This document shows positions 6,133 to 16,977 of a stretch of 38,142 nt of DNA, one piece after another. Under the pieces are notes generated by a model, which was not told the origin of the DNA, made no database searches, and was given only the letters and a program-made list of their open reading frames with translations. A program made the position numbers and the translations under genes. Position 1 is the first letter of the stretch. Each line of letters opens with the position of its first letter. The stretch is from Yersinia rohdei ATCC 43380 (GTDB taxonomy: Bacteria > Pseudomonadota > Gammaproteobacteria > Enterobacterales > Enterobacteriaceae), in NCBI RefSeq assembly GCF_000173775.1, contig NZ_ACCD01000036.1, positions 1 through 38,142 of the forward strand, in the 5' to 3' direction.

Positions 6133-7965
6133 TCAGTGTTTCAATGCATTGTAGATTTTTTCTGCCAATGCTTGTGAAATACTCGGCACTTTTGCAATTT
6201 CCTCGACGCTTGCGTTAAGTAAAGGTTGCAGCCCGCCCATATACTTCAGCAATATTTGCCGCCGTTTAGGCCCTACTCCCTCGATCATTTCTAACGCACT
6301 AGTATTTTTTACTTTTGAACGGCGCTGCCGGTGCCCGGTTATTGCATGATTATGCGAATCATCACGAATATGTTGAATCAAATGCAAGGCGGGTGAATCC
6401 GGCGGTAACGAGAAACCCTCCCCTTCAGCCGCCAGAAACAACGTTTCCAACCCGGCTTTGCGATCACTTCCTTTTGCCACGCCGACAAGTAACGGTTTTT
6501 GCTTATCCCACGGAACATTGAGTGAAGCAAACACATCAAAAGCCTGAGATAACTGCCCTTTCCCACCATCGATAAAGATAACGTCAGGAATTTTTTTGTC
6601 ATCTAATGCCTTGCCATATCTGCGCTTAAGCACTTGAGACATCGCCGCATAATCATCTCCGGGCGTGATGCCACTAATATTGTAGCGCCTATATTCCGAA
6701 CGTACAGGGCCATTTGCATCAAATACCACACAAGATGCGACAGTCTGCTCGCCCATGGTATGGCTGATATCAAAGCACTCCATCCGATTTATCTCATCAA
6801 GATTAAGAATTTTTGCTAACTCTTTCATGCGTTGATGAATAGTTGATTGCTGAGATAGACGTGTAACCAAGGCAGTTGAAGCATTAGTACGAGCAAGTTT
6901 CAGATAACGGGCTCTATCACCCCGCGGGCGACTTTGAATCTGAATTTTTCTTCCTGCCAGTTCTGAAAGCGAGGAGGCCAACAACTCTTTTTCTTCCAGG
7001 ATAAAATCTAACAAAATCTCACCTGGGAGAGTGCGCCCCTGGCTTCCTTGTAAGTAAAATTGCCCGACAAATGTCTGCACAACTTCACTCAGCTCAGTTC
7101 CTGCTGGCACTTTTGGAAAATAACTGCGGCTCCCCAGTACTTTGCCCTGCCGGATAAATAGCACATGAACACAAGCTAATCCGGCATCAAACGCCACCCC
7201 AATAACATCAAGGTCTTCACTGTCGCCAGAAACAAATTGCTGCTCTGTTACCCGCCGTACAGCCTGTATTTGGTCACGGATCCGTGCGGCATCTTCAAAA
7301 TGAAGTAATTGGCTGGCCTCTTCCATGCGAGAAATCAATTGCGTCAATACTTGTTGGTCTTTGCCCGAGAGAAACAAGCGCACGTAATCGACCTGACGCT
7401 GATACTCTTCATCACTGATCAACCCGGCTACGCATGGCCCAGAACAACGACCAATTTGATATTGCAAACAAGGCCGAGAACGATTGCGATAAACACTGTT
7501 TTCGCACTGCCTCACAGGAAAGAGTTTTTGCAGCAATGCCAAGGTTTCGCGGACGGCATAAGAGTTAGGAAAAGGCCCAAAATACTCGCCCTTTTCATGT
7601 TTTGCGCCACGATGGATAGCTAGACGCGGATGCTTATCCGCGCTTAGAAATATAAGCGGATACGATTTATCATCACGTAATAATACGTTATAGCGCGGCT
7701 GATAAAGCTTGATGTAGTTATGCTCAAGTAACAGCGCTTCCGTCTCTGTATGAGTGACTGTTACATCAATCTGAGCAATATTCTTGACCAAAGTCTCCGT
7801 TTTACGGCTCGCCACATGAGCGCGAAAATAACTCGTCAAGCGTTTTTTAAGATCTTTGGCTTTGCCGACATAAATAACTGTCCCCGCCTTATCATACATG
7901 CGGTAAACACCAGGTTGACTGGTAACAGTTTTTAAAAACTCTTTAGAATCAAAACAATCAGTCAC
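6133..7965 (-). CDS. uvrC: Excinuclease ABC subunit C
   Basis: 610 residues with a GTG start at 7965 ([14 protein letters not shown]), the start that aligns with the family. In-frame ATGs up to 11 codons upstream lie inside the end of uvrY. UvrC makes both incisions flanking a lesion in nucleotide excision repair with UvrA and UvrB. Visible are the GIY-YIG domain at about residues 14-95 ([21 protein letters not shown]), a cysteine cluster near 150-175 ([13 protein letters not shown]...CSGPC), a UVR motif near 204-238, the RNase H-like half ([26 protein letters not shown]) and a C-terminal helix-hairpin-helix pair ([13 protein letters not shown]). Its start overlaps the uvrY stop by 8 bases, indicating translational coupling. 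Confidence 0.97.
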   Translation of the reverse strand: MTDCFDSKEFLKTVTSQPGVYRMYDKAGTVIYVGKAKDLKKRLTSYFRAHVASRKTETLVKNIAQIDVTVTHTETEALLLEHNYIKLYQPRYNVLLRDDKSYPLIFLSADKHPRLAIHRGAKHEKGEYFGPFPNSYAVRETLALLQKLFPVRQCENSVYRNRSRPCLQYQIGRCSGPCVAGLISDEEYQRQVDYVRLFLSGKDQQVLTQLISRMEEASQLLHFEDAARIRDQIQAVRRVTEQQFVSGDSEDLDVIGVAFDAGLACVHVLFIRQGKVLGSRSYFPKVPAGTELSEVVQTFVGQFYLQGSQGRTLPGEILLDFILEEKELLASSLSELAGRKIQIQSRPRGDRARYLKLARTNASTALVTRLSQQSTIHQRMKELAKILNLDEINRMECFDISHTMGEQTVASCVVFDANGPVRSEYRRYNISGITPGDDYAAMSQVLKRRYGKALDDKKIPDVIFIDGGKGQLSQAFDVFASLNVPWDKQKPLLVGVAKGSDRKAGLETLFLAAEGEGFSLPPDSPALHLIQHIRDDSHNHAITGHRQRRSKVKNTSALEMIEGVGPKRRQILLKYMGGLQPLLNASVEEIAKVPSISQALAEKIYNALKH

Positions 7966-8614
7966 TATTAGATAACGTCTCCGCATTAAACATCCCATGG
8001 CGGATAGCCAAATGGGTCAATTCAACGTCACCACTAATATTAAGCTTACTAAACATTCGGTAACGATAACTATTCACTGTTTTCGGGCTCAGATGAAGTT
8101 GCTCTGATATCTCATTAACCTTCTGCCCTTTAGTGATCATTATCATAATTTGTAACTCACGCTCTGACAAACAGCTAAAAGGTGTTTCTGTCGGCGGTTC
8201 CAACTGCCCTAATGCCATTTGCTGCGCGATATCAGAAGCAATATAGCGCTGCCCCGAATGAACAGCGCGGATAGCTGTAACCACATCTTGGGGTGCCGCA
8301 CCTTTACTCAAATAGCCACAAGCTCCTGCCTGCATCACTTTCGCAGGTAATGGATTCTCGGTATAAATGGTTAACATGATAACTTTCGTGTCAGGAGAAA
8401 AACGCAAAATCTTACGAGTTGCCTCCAACCCACCGATACCGGGCATATTCATATCCATCAAAACGATATCAACACTATGATTACGACACCATTTGACCGC
8501 GTCCTCACCACACTGCATCTCATCCGCTACTTTGATACCCTTGATGTCTTCAAGAATGCGTCGTATCCCTGCGCGCACCAGTTCGTGGTCATCAACAAGA
8601 AGAACGCTAATCAA
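7958..8614 (-). CDS. uvrY: Response regulator UvrY (BarA/UvrY system)
   Basis: 218 residues with a TTG start at 8614. GGAG lies 8 bases upstream and the product then begins [15 protein letters not shown], as family members do; an ATG 13 codons upstream would add an atypical N-terminus. The receiver domain occupies about 1-120 with acidic pocket D8/D9, phosphoacceptor D54 (VLMDMNMPG) and K104 (LSKGAAP). A LuxR-type helix-turn-helix lies at about 148-205 ([27 protein letters not shown]). In E. coli the orthologue, activated by BarA, turns on CsrB/CsrC RNAs and so affects carbon storage and motility. It forms an operon with uvrC. Confidence 0.96.
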   Translation of the reverse strand: MISVLLVDDHELVRAGIRRILEDIKGIKVADEMQCGEDAVKWCRNHSVDIVLMDMNMPGIGGLEATRKILRFSPDTKVIMLTIYTENPLPAKVMQAGACGYLSKGAAPQDVVTAIRAVHSGQRYIASDIAQQMALGQLEPPTETPFSCLSERELQIMIMITKGQKVNEISEQLHLSPKTVNSYRYRMFSKLNISGDVELTHLAIRHGMFNAETLSNSD

Positions 8615-9338
8615 AGAAAATTCTCCAAAAAAATAAGGGAGTAACCTAATCACGCTTTGTTTACGCCAATGATATTACTTGTTTTCGACCAAAGAATGAA
8701 TACAGAATAATTGCAAATTCATATCTATATTGTTTGACAGATATTATTTCTGTCTTAATTTTGACTATGTACATAAAATCGCAGGCTTATCAATTAATGC
8801 CATGATGGAAAATAAAAGTTTTTTTAAGATTTTTCTCTGTATCACTCACACATTCATACAAAAAATAATGACTGAGGTTCAGAACGTTAATTTTTAGGGA
8901 AAGAAACACAACATATTGATACGATTACTAATCAGATAATTCTGCAGTAATTCCTAGGCAAGGAATTAGTCTTGGTTTTTTATTTATTGCTTATATCTTA
9001 TTCACTATGAAAATGGATGATGTTGGATACAAATTAAACCGTATAAACCAGTCTGGTTTTTATGAACAAAATTATCTTAATTAAGTTAAAGCAGAGTAAA
9101 TGGCAACATTGACCAGGCTGGAGCGCTTATCCATAGCTGACCGTTTACACCGCAGTTTGAGCGGCTATCTAAGAGGTTGTAGCAACAACTTAAGATTGCG
9201 CACAGGTTATCAAAGCTAATCATCAGTTTATGATATAATACGAGGACTGTTTAATGTTGCCGCTAATGTTCACTGTGATTATGGGTTTACCCACATATCC
9301 TGGTTTGCAGGCAAGCTACTACTTCTTCAGGAAAAAAA
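8615..9338. other. Long intergenic region between divergent uvrY and yecF
   Basis: About 720 AT-rich bases that must hold both promoters. The only structure I see is TAATTCCT (8948-8955) pairing with AGGAATTA (8961-8968), with a run of T from 8976; the gap to the T-run makes it a weak terminator. A GTTGT-AGCA-ACAAC hairpin lies near 9176-9189. No tRNA or known small RNA was recognised. Confidence 0.4.
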
Positions 9339-9563
9339 ATGAGTAATCCAGACTTTACCACTTCTGCTGACCCAGAAATTTTAGCCAACGAAGTTGCATG
9401 CTTGAAAGCAACGGTGACCCTACTGCTAAAAGCAATCGGCCAAGCCGATGCTGGGAAAGTAATCTTAAATATCGAACGCTCCATTTCAGGTATCGAAGAC
9501 GCTGCTCAAGCTGAAGTTTTCACCAATACATTGGCTCAAATTAAGAACGGCTATCGTCAATAG
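9339..9563 (+). CDS. yecF: DUF2594 family protein YecF
   Basis: 74 residues, the usual length of YecF. No function is established for the family. The product is soluble and helical: an acidic N-terminus, then EILANEVACLKATVTLLLKA, then GKVILNIERSISGIED and a polar tail ending NGYRQ. In E. coli the gene is likewise divergent from uvrY, which supports the call. An AGG lies 8 bases before the ATG. Confidence 0.9.
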   Translation: MSNPDFTTSADPEILANEVACLKATVTLLLKAIGQADAGKVILNIERSISGIEDAAQAEVFTNTLAQIKNGYRQ

Positions 9564-9680
9564 CCGGCGAGAGACAAACTGTAATATCCCGATATAATCA
9601 TGCTGCCAATATAGAAATTTCTCTGTCTTTCATTGAAATATATTCTATTGGTGGCATATTTTTTACTCTTCGAGACAAAA

Positions 9681-10019
9681 ATGGGCTTACTACTGAAAGC
9701 ATTGATCGGTGCCAGCGTTGTGGTGCTAATTGGGATATTATCTAAAACGCGAAATTACTATATTGCCGGTTTAATCCCATTATTTCCGACCTTTGCTCTT
9801 ATCGCGCATTATGTTGTAGGAAGTGAGCGTAGTATCCAAGCATTACGTATAACGATTGTTTTCGGTTTATGGGCTATTATTCCCTACTTTATCTATCTGA
9901 TATCTCTTTATTTTTTCATTGCTCATTTCCGCTTACCTGTTGCTTTAGTTGCAGCGGTTATATGCTGGATTATTGCCGCCTGGGTACTGATCTCTACCTG
10001 GAACCACTGGCACAGTTAA
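9681..10019 (+). CDS. glpM: GlpM family membrane protein
   Basis: 112 residues from ATG 9681 (MGLLLKALIGASVVVLIG). The open frame extends 16 codons further up, but family members begin at this Met. Four hydrophobic helices are visible at about 2-19, 27-48, 56-80 and 85-107. The conserved block NYYIAGLIPLFPTFALIAHY, followed by VGSERSIQALR, is diagnostic of the GlpM family, named from a Pseudomonas glp locus and reported to affect alginate production there. Its biochemical role is not settled, and here it is not near glp genes. Confidence 0.8.
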   Translation: MGLLLKALIGASVVVLIGILSKTRNYYIAGLIPLFPTFALIAHYVVGSERSIQALRITIVFGLWAIIPYFIYLISLYFFIAHFRLPVALVAAVICWIIAAWVLISTWNHWHS

Positions 10020-10049
10020 TAATAAAACATACAACAAACCCCCCTTAAA

Positions 10050-10304
10050 TCAGCGTAATAACAATAAAGTAATGGCATGAATCGCCAGCATTATCACCGA
10101 AAAAGTCAGATTAATATTACTGATTGATTTAGATCTGACTTCATCAGAAGGCTCATCGCTCACCTGAACTTTTCGTATCCGATATACCCAATACCCGCCA
10201 AGTACGACAAAAATAAGAGCTAATACGACTACCAGCAGTGGATAGCCCCATACCAAATACTCACTGAGCCCTGCAATAGCAAACCAAAGAATGACAAAAA
10301 TCAT
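10050..10304 (-). CDS. Small inner-membrane protein of unknown function, 84 aa
   Basis: ATG 10304 follows AGGTGG by 6 bases, so I prefer it to the ATG 16 codons upstream. The product has three hydrophobic segments (about 1-17, 21-42 and 65-83) with a charged cytoplasmic-type linker (RIRKVQVSDEPSDEVRSK) between the second and third. It is convergent with the GlpM-family gene, 30 bases away. No family is recognised. Confidence 0.6.
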   Translation of the reverse strand: MIFVILWFAIAGLSEYLVWGYPLLVVVLALIFVVLGGYWVYRIRKVQVSDEPSDEVRSKSISNINLTFSVIMLAIHAITLLLLR

Positions 10305-10706
10305 GATTGACCACCTAACGTTTTGATAGCCCGAGCTTAACACACTCCTCAAAAACGATTAAGCCGCGCTAGTGTGATAACAATAAAAACAGTGATAGGA
10401 CAAAATGTTTGTATAAAAACATCATAAATATCAGAAGCAGAGTTAATCACTCGTTAAATAGTGCGGGCGAAAATTACAAAAAATCATCGCCAGAACAGAA
10501 TATAACATCGCAAAACGAGCAATAATCCAGATTAATCCTCTAACACAGGTTGGGATAGCAACTAAATAAATAAAATAAATAACATTCACATAAATTGATG
10601 CATGAAAAATAATGCTCAAAAAATCACATTAAGTAGTTTTATTACATCAAGAATTCATTTCATTTGCCGTTATACATCCTACCTAAACTTTATAAATGTA
10701 GTGATC
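10305..10706. other. Intergenic region upstream of the chemoreceptor
   Basis: About 400 AT-rich bases. An open frame extends from 10602 into the chemoreceptor, but those 35 codons do not resemble a chemoreceptor N-terminus. I could not find a convincing flagellar sigma (TAAA-N15-GCCGATAA) promoter here. Confidence 0.4.
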
Positions 10707-12278
10707 ATGAAAAAGTTCTCCGACCTATCCATTTTGACAAAATTACTCTCAGGGTTCTCTGTTGTTATTATAATGATGTTATTGATTGGTGCAGTTGCCC
10801 TTTCACAGTTAAGTAATAATAATTCTCGATTGGAAGCCTACCGCGACAGTTGGTTGCCAGGTGTTCGTTATACATTGGAAATGCGTGGTTTTTTAGCTGA
10901 ACTGCGGCTACAACAGGTTCAATATATTGCTTCAACAACAGAAAAAGATCGTGAAAGTCATCGTCTGGAGATTCTTCAGGCGGTGGATAACTTTCGTAAT
11001 GCACAAGATCTTTTTTTGAAATTACCCGAAGGTTATAATAACTCTGAATTATTTAAGAGAATAATGTCAGATTTTGACCATTTTTCTCAGGCAAATAGTA
11101 TTGTCATCAATGCTGTTAATAATAACCAATTGGATGAAGCAAGTAAGATAAGCGGAGACACCTCCAGAAAATATCGTACGCAGCTAATGAAAGACTTAGC
11201 TGAATTAGTCGTACTCGAAGTACAAGGTGGGGAAAAAGCAGCGGCGGAAGGACAACAAAGCTTTAATACTGCTAAAAATTTACTGCTCACTTTATTGTTA
11301 TTCTCTGTTTTCATTTCAGCTCTGCTGGCTAGCATGATTGCTCGACATTTATCCCGCTCATTAGGTGGCGAACCTGCCTATGCCGTCGCAATTATGGGCC
11401 ATATTGCAGCAGGAAATTTATCAACTGAAATAAAACTTCGTTCTGGCGATACGCACAGCTTGCTGGCTTCACTGAACACAATGAATCAGCAATTGAAGAA
11501 AACAATCAATGAAATAATGCATGGTAGTGAATCAATTTCGGTGGCATCAAACCAAATTGCTCAAGGTAATACTGATTTATCCCAGCGTACCGAGGAGCAA
11601 GCTTCCTCGCTAATTCAGACCTCAGCCAATATGCAAGAATTGACTCAAACGGTACGTCAGAATGCTGATAATGCTCGACTCGCAAGTGAATTAGCCATTA
11701 ATACCGCAGCCACGGCCACTGAAGGCGGGATTATTGTTGATGAAATGCTTCTGCGCATGCAGGAAATATCAAATAGCTCGAAAAAGATTGTTGATATCAT
11801 TGCTGTCATCGAAGGCATTGCTTTCCAAACCAATATATTGGCACTAAATGCTGCGGTTGAAGCGGCCAGAGCCGGTACTGAAGGTAAAGGATTCGCTGTT
11901 GTCGCGAGTGAAGTAAGAACCTTAGCTCAGAAAAGTGCCAATGCTGCGAAAGAAATTAAGCAATTAATTGTCGGCACTGTTGAAAAAATTACTGCAGGCT
12001 CCGAACGTGCAGACCATGCTAGCCAGGCAATGGGCGAAATAGTCAATTCTGTCGGTAAAGTTGCTCATATTATTGGTGAAATTTCGACGGCTTCACAAGA
12101 ACAGCATATTGGTATTCAAGAGATAGGTATTGCTGTAGAACAAATGGACCACGTTACGCAACAGAATGCGGCACTGGTTGAAGAGGCAGCGGCGGCAGCC
12201 CAATCATTAACTGAACAAGGTGCTGAATTACGTCAAGTCGTTCGTTTCTTCCAGATAAATGAACCATCAGTAAATTAG
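10707..12278 (+). CDS. Methyl-accepting chemotaxis protein
   Basis: 523 residues from ATG 10707 ([18 protein letters not shown]). It is an inner-membrane chemoreceptor passing ligand signals to CheA/CheW. TM1 lies at about 11-32, a periplasmic helical-bundle sensor at about 33-190 (four-helix type, with an early [12 protein letters not shown] segment), and TM2 near 191-212. HAMP follows ([11 protein letters not shown]...[10 protein letters not shown]), then the methylation helices and the conserved hairpin tip [20 protein letters not shown]. The C-terminus ends NEPSVN, without the NWETF-type pentapeptide that tethers CheR/CheB in E. coli Tar and Tsr. The ligand cannot be predicted. The gene stands alone. 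Confidence 0.93.
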   Translation: MKKFSDLSILTKLLSGFSVVIIMMLLIGAVALSQLSNNNSRLEAYRDSWLPGVRYTLEMRGFLAELRLQQVQYIASTTEKDRESHRLEILQAVDNFRNAQDLFLKLPEGYNNSELFKRIMSDFDHFSQANSIVINAVNNNQLDEASKISGDTSRKYRTQLMKDLAELVVLEVQGGEKAAAEGQQSFNTAKNLLLTLLLFSVFISALLASMIARHLSRSLGGEPAYAVAIMGHIAAGNLSTEIKLRSGDTHSLLASLNTMNQQLKKTINEIMHGSESISVASNQIAQGNTDLSQRTEEQASSLIQTSANMQELTQTVRQNADNARLASELAINTAATATEGGIIVDEMLLRMQEISNSSKKIVDIIAVIEGIAFQTNILALNAAVEAARAGTEGKGFAVVASEVRTLAQKSANAAKEIKQLIVGTVEKITAGSERADHASQAMGEIVNSVGKVAHIIGEISTASQEQHIGIQEIGIAVEQMDHVTQQNAALVEEAAAAAQSLTEQGAELRQVVRFFQINEPSVN

Positions 12279-12287
12279 CAATAATGT

Positions 12288-12330
12288 GTAAGAGCTGAGC
12301 TAGAGTAAATTATGAAGGCTTAGCTCTTAC
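12288..12330. terminator. Inverted repeat between convergent genes
   Basis: GTAAGAGCTGAGC (12288-12300) and GCTTAGCTCTTAC (12318-12330) pair at 12 of 13 positions across a 17-base loop, between the convergent chemoreceptor and amylase genes. There is no T-run, so termination is inferred from position. Confidence 0.5.
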
Positions 12331-12375
12331 CTCAATAGGCTATTTCGGATATTTTTAGCCGCATAAACATTGTAT

Positions 12376-13866
12376 TTAGGGTAATAAATCTTTCTGCACC
12401 CAGAGACTCACACTCCCTCCGCTGACTGGGAATACCGCGCCACCAGTATCATCTGTCGTAATAATAGCCGAATGATTCTCTAAGTAATCCGCAAACTCTT
12501 TATTACCTAAAGCATCACCCAGCACGATTTTTTTTTCATTTTCAGCACCATTAGACAAAATAACCACACAGCCGGGATCGGCCTCTGTACCTGCACGAAC
12601 AAAAGCTATACAGTTTTTATCATCAAAATAATCACTTTGTGCACCATGAGCAAAAAGCTGCCGGGCTTTAATTAATTTTTCCAATTCAACAATAACCGGC
12701 ATTTCTATCTGATAAGTTCCGCCATCATCACCACTATCTTCATAATTAACACCAAATAGATCGGGATAAAATACACATGGGATGCCCTGCTCCCGCATTA
12801 AAATTAATGCATAAGCTAAAGGCTTAAACCACGGATTAACCGGGGCCTCTAAAGATTGAAGTGGTTGAGTATCATGGTTAGCCACCAAGGTTATTGTATG
12901 CATCGGATCAACAGCAATTAACGTACCATCGAATATTTGGGTAAGATCAAAATCTTCCCCTTGGTTAGATGCGTCATGAAACTTATGGTGCAATGCAACA
13001 TCAAATAGCATTGCAGCACCCTCTGTCCGCTCCAGATATAGCTGTAACTTTTCAATATCAGGCGACCAATATTCTGCAATAATCAGTAAATCATTCTCTG
13101 TTTTATTTTGGACATGCCCGATCCATTCTTTAAAGAACCAGGCGGGAATGTGTTTTACAGCATCCAACCGGAAACCATCAATAGGCAAAGTATCTAGTAA
13201 CCATTCTCCCCAATATTTTAACTCTGCCACTACAGCAGGATTACGAAAATCAATATCGGCGCCCATCAGGTAGTCAAAATTACCTAATTCATCGTCTACC
13301 TCGCTGTTCCAACCCTCTTCGCTATAATCATTTATAATCTTGAAAATACCCTCATCGTTAGGCTCTTCAATATAATCAACCCCAGTAAAGCACTGCTTGT
13401 CCCAGATAAATGATGAATAAGTCTCATGACGACCTGGAAATGTAAAACGGGTATAAGCTTGAGCATTGATAATTTCATCGTCAATTTCAGTGCGGTTTTC
13501 AGGGTTCACTTTACTAACACTGACTTGTTCTTTTTCATCGGCGCCCATTTTATGATTGAAAACAACATCAAAAAGCACTCGGATATCCATTTCTTTTAAT
13601 CGGTTAATCGCATTTAATAACTCCGCTTTATCCCCATACTTCGTTGCTTGTGTGCCCTTTTGATCAAACTCCCCTAAATCAAACAAGTCATAGGTATCAT
13701 ACCCAACCGAATACCCTCCAGAAGCGCCCTTATAAGCAGGAGGAAGCCAAACGACATTAATGCCAATATTACGAATATATTCTGCTTGCTCTGCGACCTC
13801 TGACCATAATTTGCCACCATCAGGGTAATACCAATGGAAAAACTGGAAAATAGTGGGATTTTTCAT
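12376..13866 (-). CDS. amyA: Cytoplasmic alpha-amylase
   Basis: 496 residues, one more than E. coli AmyA as I remember it. It hydrolyses internal alpha-1,4 bonds of maltodextrins and glycogen-derived chains. There is no signal peptide ([19 protein letters not shown]), so it acts in the cytoplasm. The GH13 regions are all present: LFDVVFNHK (about 98-106), GFRLDAVKH with nucleophile D235, IAEYW with acid/base E265, and VANHDTQP with D332. In E. coli amyA also lies near flagellar genes. It is a single gene, divergent from the cupin gene. Confidence 0.96.
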   Translation of the reverse strand: MKNPTIFQFFHWYYPDGGKLWSEVAEQAEYIRNIGINVVWLPPAYKGASGGYSVGYDTYDLFDLGEFDQKGTQATKYGDKAELLNAINRLKEMDIRVLFDVVFNHKMGADEKEQVSVSKVNPENRTEIDDEIINAQAYTRFTFPGRHETYSSFIWDKQCFTGVDYIEEPNDEGIFKIINDYSEEGWNSEVDDELGNFDYLMGADIDFRNPAVVAELKYWGEWLLDTLPIDGFRLDAVKHIPAWFFKEWIGHVQNKTENDLLIIAEYWSPDIEKLQLYLERTEGAAMLFDVALHHKFHDASNQGEDFDLTQIFDGTLIAVDPMHTITLVANHDTQPLQSLEAPVNPWFKPLAYALILMREQGIPCVFYPDLFGVNYEDSGDDGGTYQIEMPVIVELEKLIKARQLFAHGAQSDYFDDKNCIAFVRAGTEADPGCVVILSNGAENEKKIVLGDALGNKEFADYLENHSAIITTDDTGGAVFPVSGGSVSLWVQKDLLP

Positions 13867-14010
13867 AGGCTTGATAACTCCATTTTACTGTCTACCTCAT
13901 AGTATGGCTCACTTTGTAAAAGTTGGGCTGGCAATAAAGTAATAGACTGTGTATTACTTTTAATGTGTTTTAACTTATAGCCTGGTAGTCAGTAATAAGG
14001 AGAGGGTTTA

Positions 14011-14340
14011 ATGAATATGGTCGATATTCCATTCGGTACCACCGACTGGTCAGCAGTAGAAAGAACTGAACATAAAGGTGAGCATGGGATGGCTTATTGG
14101 CAAACCCGGCACTTTGGTAATATCAGGGTTCGTATGGTTGAATACAGCGCGGGATACATTGCAGACCATTGGTGTTCCAAAGGGCATATTTTATTGTGCC
14201 TGGAAGGTGAGTTAAGTACTGAAGTAGATGATGGCCGAATTTTCACCTTAAAGGCGGGGATGAGTTATCAGGTTGCTGATCATGCTGAGGCACATAAGTC
14301 ATCAACAGTCTCAGGTGCCAGACTTTTTATTGTCGATTAA
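14011..14340 (+). CDS. DHCW motif cupin fold protein
   Basis: 109 residues in a single beta-barrel cupin domain. The signature AGYIADHWCSKGHILLCLEG gives the family its name and probably binds a metal through His/Cys. A second cupin stretch reads FTLKAGMSYQVADHAEAH. The ribosome site is strong (AGGAGAGG before ATG 14011). It is divergent from amyA. The function of the family is unknown. Confidence 0.82.
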   Translation: MNMVDIPFGTTDWSAVERTEHKGEHGMAYWQTRHFGNIRVRMVEYSAGYIADHWCSKGHILLCLEGELSTEVDDGRIFTLKAGMSYQVADHAEAHKSSTVSGARLFIVD

Positions 14341-14377
14341 TATTATCTTGCTCTAACGTTCTGAACTCTCTTTAAAT

Positions 14378-14408
14378 CAGCTAACGGCTAATCCTTAACA
14401 GTTAGCTG
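14378..14408. terminator. Hairpin terminator between convergent genes
   Basis: CAGCTAAC (14378-14385) pairs perfectly with GTTAGCTG (14401-14408). On the plus strand a T-run follows within 15 bases. It serves the cupin gene and perhaps the opposing membrane-protein gene. Confidence 0.6.
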
Positions 14409-14421
14409 AAACAATATTTTT

Positions 14422-14919
14422 CTATTGCCCTTCAGGTAATGAATCGACAGGATTATCCGGATATAGCACCCGAATACGGCGTCTGACGATTTCAACCTCA
14501 AATGCAGCCATTACAGCAATCATTATGAGGATTTCACCAAAACCGCCTTGTTCTGTCGGCTGATTATAAAGATATTGTAATGTACCGATAATCCATTTAG
14601 ACCCAATCAGAAGCAGGAATAAAGTCATCGTCAATGGTGTACCTTTACAAAAAATTCGGCCATCAGATTCTTGCCAAATTTCAATAAGACGACCTTGTAA
14701 CATACCGATGATAATACTGAACAAAACACCACTACCTAATACGCTCCAGGACGTTATGGTCGTAGGCATATATGTCCCACCCACAAGCAAACCGACCACG
14801 CCATAAATCCAAACCCATTTAAAGCGAGCGGGGCCTAACGACACCTCATGGCTAATCGACTGACGGTACAATGCAAACAGTGTTAGTGCCAGAATAATTA
14901 ATATCTGTACGGGAGTCAT
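14422..14919 (-). CDS. DUF1453 (CcdC-like) family inner-membrane protein
   Basis: 165 residues from ATG 14919 (MTPVQILIILALTLFALYRQ). AAGGAG 6 bases upstream makes this start better than the one 8 codons above. Five or so hydrophobic segments lie at about 3-20, 38-55, 60-80, 95-115 and 130-145. A conserved block (YMPTTITSWSVLG, GRLIEIW, DGRIFCKGTPLT) fits the DUF1453 family of membrane proteins of unknown function. The family assignment is from memory. Confidence 0.65.
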   Translation of the reverse strand: MTPVQILIILALTLFALYRQSISHEVSLGPARFKWVWIYGVVGLLVGGTYMPTTITSWSVLGSGVLFSIIIGMLQGRLIEIWQESDGRIFCKGTPLTMTLFLLLIGSKWIIGTLQYLYNQPTEQGGFGEILIMIAVMAAFEVEIVRRRIRVLYPDNPVDSLPEGQ

Positions 14920-15259
14920 CGCTATCTCCTTCAAGAGAAGCATCTGGTCAGAGATAAAGCACCAGGGGCTGGTAGATAACTCACTGTACTGGCAGTTTAT
15001 CTGTGCTTTATCAGTCTTTGGAAACGCCCAATAGAAACTGTCATATCAGGGCGGTTAACAATAACTTACCAACGCGAGCTGTACAAAGTTTAGTCTAAAA
15101 AATTACAAATAACAGCTGGGGAATAATATTAATATTATCTAGGATTAATATTAATTATCTTTAACTATTAGAAAAGCATGTTCCCCGTTCTGGAATATCA
15201 CCCACGGGGATAACAGCTGGAAAATAGGTTAGCCCCAAGACAATAAAAATTACACGAGC
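14920..15259. other. Intergenic region between rluF and the DUF1453-like gene
   Basis: About 340 bases. CCCCGT (15183-15188) pairs with ACGGGG (15204-15209) across a 15-base loop without a T-run, and a TAATATTAAT-rich tract lies near 15126-15156. No gene is seen. Confidence 0.35.
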
Positions 15260-16132
15260 TTAGCGCCCTTTCTTTTTACGGCCTGGCTGAGCAAAGCGCT
15301 TGCGAGCAGCGGCATTGCCATCTGGTTTCTCAGTTTTTTTCGGCCCATTGATAACTGGCTTTTTATTAGTAACTGACTTAGGTGGTGATTTTTTCACCGG
15401 TGCTTCATCAGATGACGAGTTTTCAATTAGCTTGAATAGCTCTATCAGTTCATCATCAGTCAAATCACGCCACTCGCCCTGTGGTAATCCTTTCAGGGTG
15501 ACATTCATTATCCGAGTGCGTTCAAGCTTGGTAACTTCATAGCCAAAATGTTTACACATCCGGCGAATTTGCCGATTAAGCCCTTGTACTAAGGTAATAC
15601 GAAATACAAAGGTCGACTCTTTTTTCACTTTGCATTTTTTTGTCACTGTTCCCAGCATCGGCACACCGGCACCAAGGCCGAGAATAAATTCGTCAGTCAC
15701 CGGTTTGTTTACAGTTACCACATATTCTTTTTCGTGGTCATTCCCAGCACGCAAAATTTTATTGACCAAATCGCCATGATTTGTCAGAAAAATCAATCCT
15801 TGAGAATCTTTATCCAGACGCCCAATGGGGAAAACTCGTTTACTGTGGTTAACGAAATCCACGATATTATCGTGCTCGCCATCTTCGGTGGTGCTGATAA
15901 TACCCACTGGTTTATTCAGCGCAATCAACACCAAATCATCTTCATCACGGGGTTCAATAAGTTGACCGTTAACTTTCACTACATCCCCAGCATATACCTG
16001 GTCGCCAACTGCGGCCCGCTTGCCGTTAATAAAAACATTTCCTTGTTCAACATAACGATCGGCATCGCGACGAGAACAGATACCGCTCTCACTAATATAT
16101 TTGTTAAGACGTGTGGATGAGTTGGTCAGCAT
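15260..16132 (-). CDS. rluF: 23S rRNA pseudouridine(2604) synthase
   Basis: 290 residues, the same as E. coli RluF, which isomerises U2604 (and U2605) of 23S rRNA. An N-terminal S4 RNA-binding domain covers about 7-55 ([20 protein letters not shown]). The RsuA/RluB/E/F catalytic domain follows, with [10 protein letters not shown] holding catalytic D107 and the NRQIRRMC block near 187-194. A lysine-rich C-terminal tail ends [13 protein letters not shown] 4 bases before ATG 16132 is a very strong ribosome site. A terminator-like hairpin lies immediately upstream. Confidence 0.96.
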   Translation of the reverse strand: MLTNSSTRLNKYISESGICSRRDADRYVEQGNVFINGKRAAVGDQVYAGDVVKVNGQLIEPRDEDDLVLIALNKPVGIISTTEDGEHDNIVDFVNHSKRVFPIGRLDKDSQGLIFLTNHGDLVNKILRAGNDHEKEYVVTVNKPVTDEFILGLGAGVPMLGTVTKKCKVKKESTFVFRITLVQGLNRQIRRMCKHFGYEVTKLERTRIMNVTLKGLPQGEWRDLTDDELIELFKLIENSSSDEAPVKKSPPKSVTNKKPVINGPKKTEKPDGNAAARKRFAQPGRKKKGR

Positions 16133-16144
16133 GGTTCCTCCGTA

Positions 16145-16188
16145 AAAAAGCGGACTATACCTTATCCAGCTTTGGTTGCGAAGTCCGC
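16145..16188 (-). promoter_or_regulatory. Terminator-like hairpin in the rluF leader
   Basis: On the minus strand GCGGACT (16182-16188), a 25-base loop and AGTCCGC (16150-16156) are followed at once by TTTTTT and then, a few bases on, by the GGAGG ribosome site of rluF. It could be an attenuator or a terminator for upstream minus-strand transcripts such as tRNA-Lys. Confidence 0.5.
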
Positions 16189-16555
16189 AGGCCAGCTTAA
16201 TAGAGAGAAAGCCGCATTATATCCCGTTTTATGGGCGGCAGAACCTTATAGAGTTGCCACTGGGCAATATACTAAGGTGTCTCGCATCAATCGGAGCTGA
16301 GATGAATATTCTCCGGCTTTCTGAGTGAAACACGCATGGGTAATTTGGTTAGTTTAGGGGGAATTTCTATTTTTGGTTGAGAAGACGTGAGCGATTGGAA
16401 ATGAATTGAGATGATAAAATCTTATTTCTGCCTTTCACCAAATAATATTTTGAAATATGTTTGGCAGATAAACTCAATATTAAATTTTAATGGCAAAAAT
16501 ATGTCCCACGAAATAGATTTGAAATTAGAAGTTAATACTAAGTGATTGATTTTGT
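16189..16555. other. Intergenic stretch between rluF and tRNA-Lys
   Basis: About 370 bases. I see no gene and no convincing promoter or hairpin. A frame covering 16422-16670 runs through the tRNA and is not coding. Confidence 0.4.
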
Positions 16556-16631
<76 letters not shown>

Positions 16632-16641
16632 AACGCCGATA

Positions 16642-16670
16642 ATTATTCTCCTGTTGGTCTTGGCTGTCAA
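16642..16670 (-). promoter_or_regulatory. Sigma-70 promoter of tRNA-Lys
   Basis: TTGACA (16665-16670), a 17-base spacer and AATAAT (16642-16647) lie 10 bases before the tRNA 5' end on the minus strand. Hexamers and spacing are near consensus. Confidence 0.75.
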
Positions 16671-16977
16671 ACGTTTCGTGAAATTTTTCTCTTTATGCGG
16701 CGTTATATTTGCCGCTCTGGGTTAATTATGCCCCAGTGACTTACGATTATTGTTAGTTATGTAACTTCATGTTGTAATTCGACGCGCTGTGATGAACTTA
16801 ACAAAATTCAGTGTGTGGAATATAAACGCTGTAAAAAACGGCGTGTTGTGCAATTATTGTTACCAAGATATTAAATGATTTGAAAATTGTAGTTAAAGCA
16901 GACAAAAAAGCTAACAGACAGACAAAACTAAAGAGCCAGCTTAGAGCTCAACAACTTCACAAATACAGGAAGAGGGA

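Noticed and set aside
10305-10706. Flagellar sigma-28 promoter for the chemoreceptor
   Set aside because: No TAAA element at the right spacing from a GCCGATAA-like -10 could be found.
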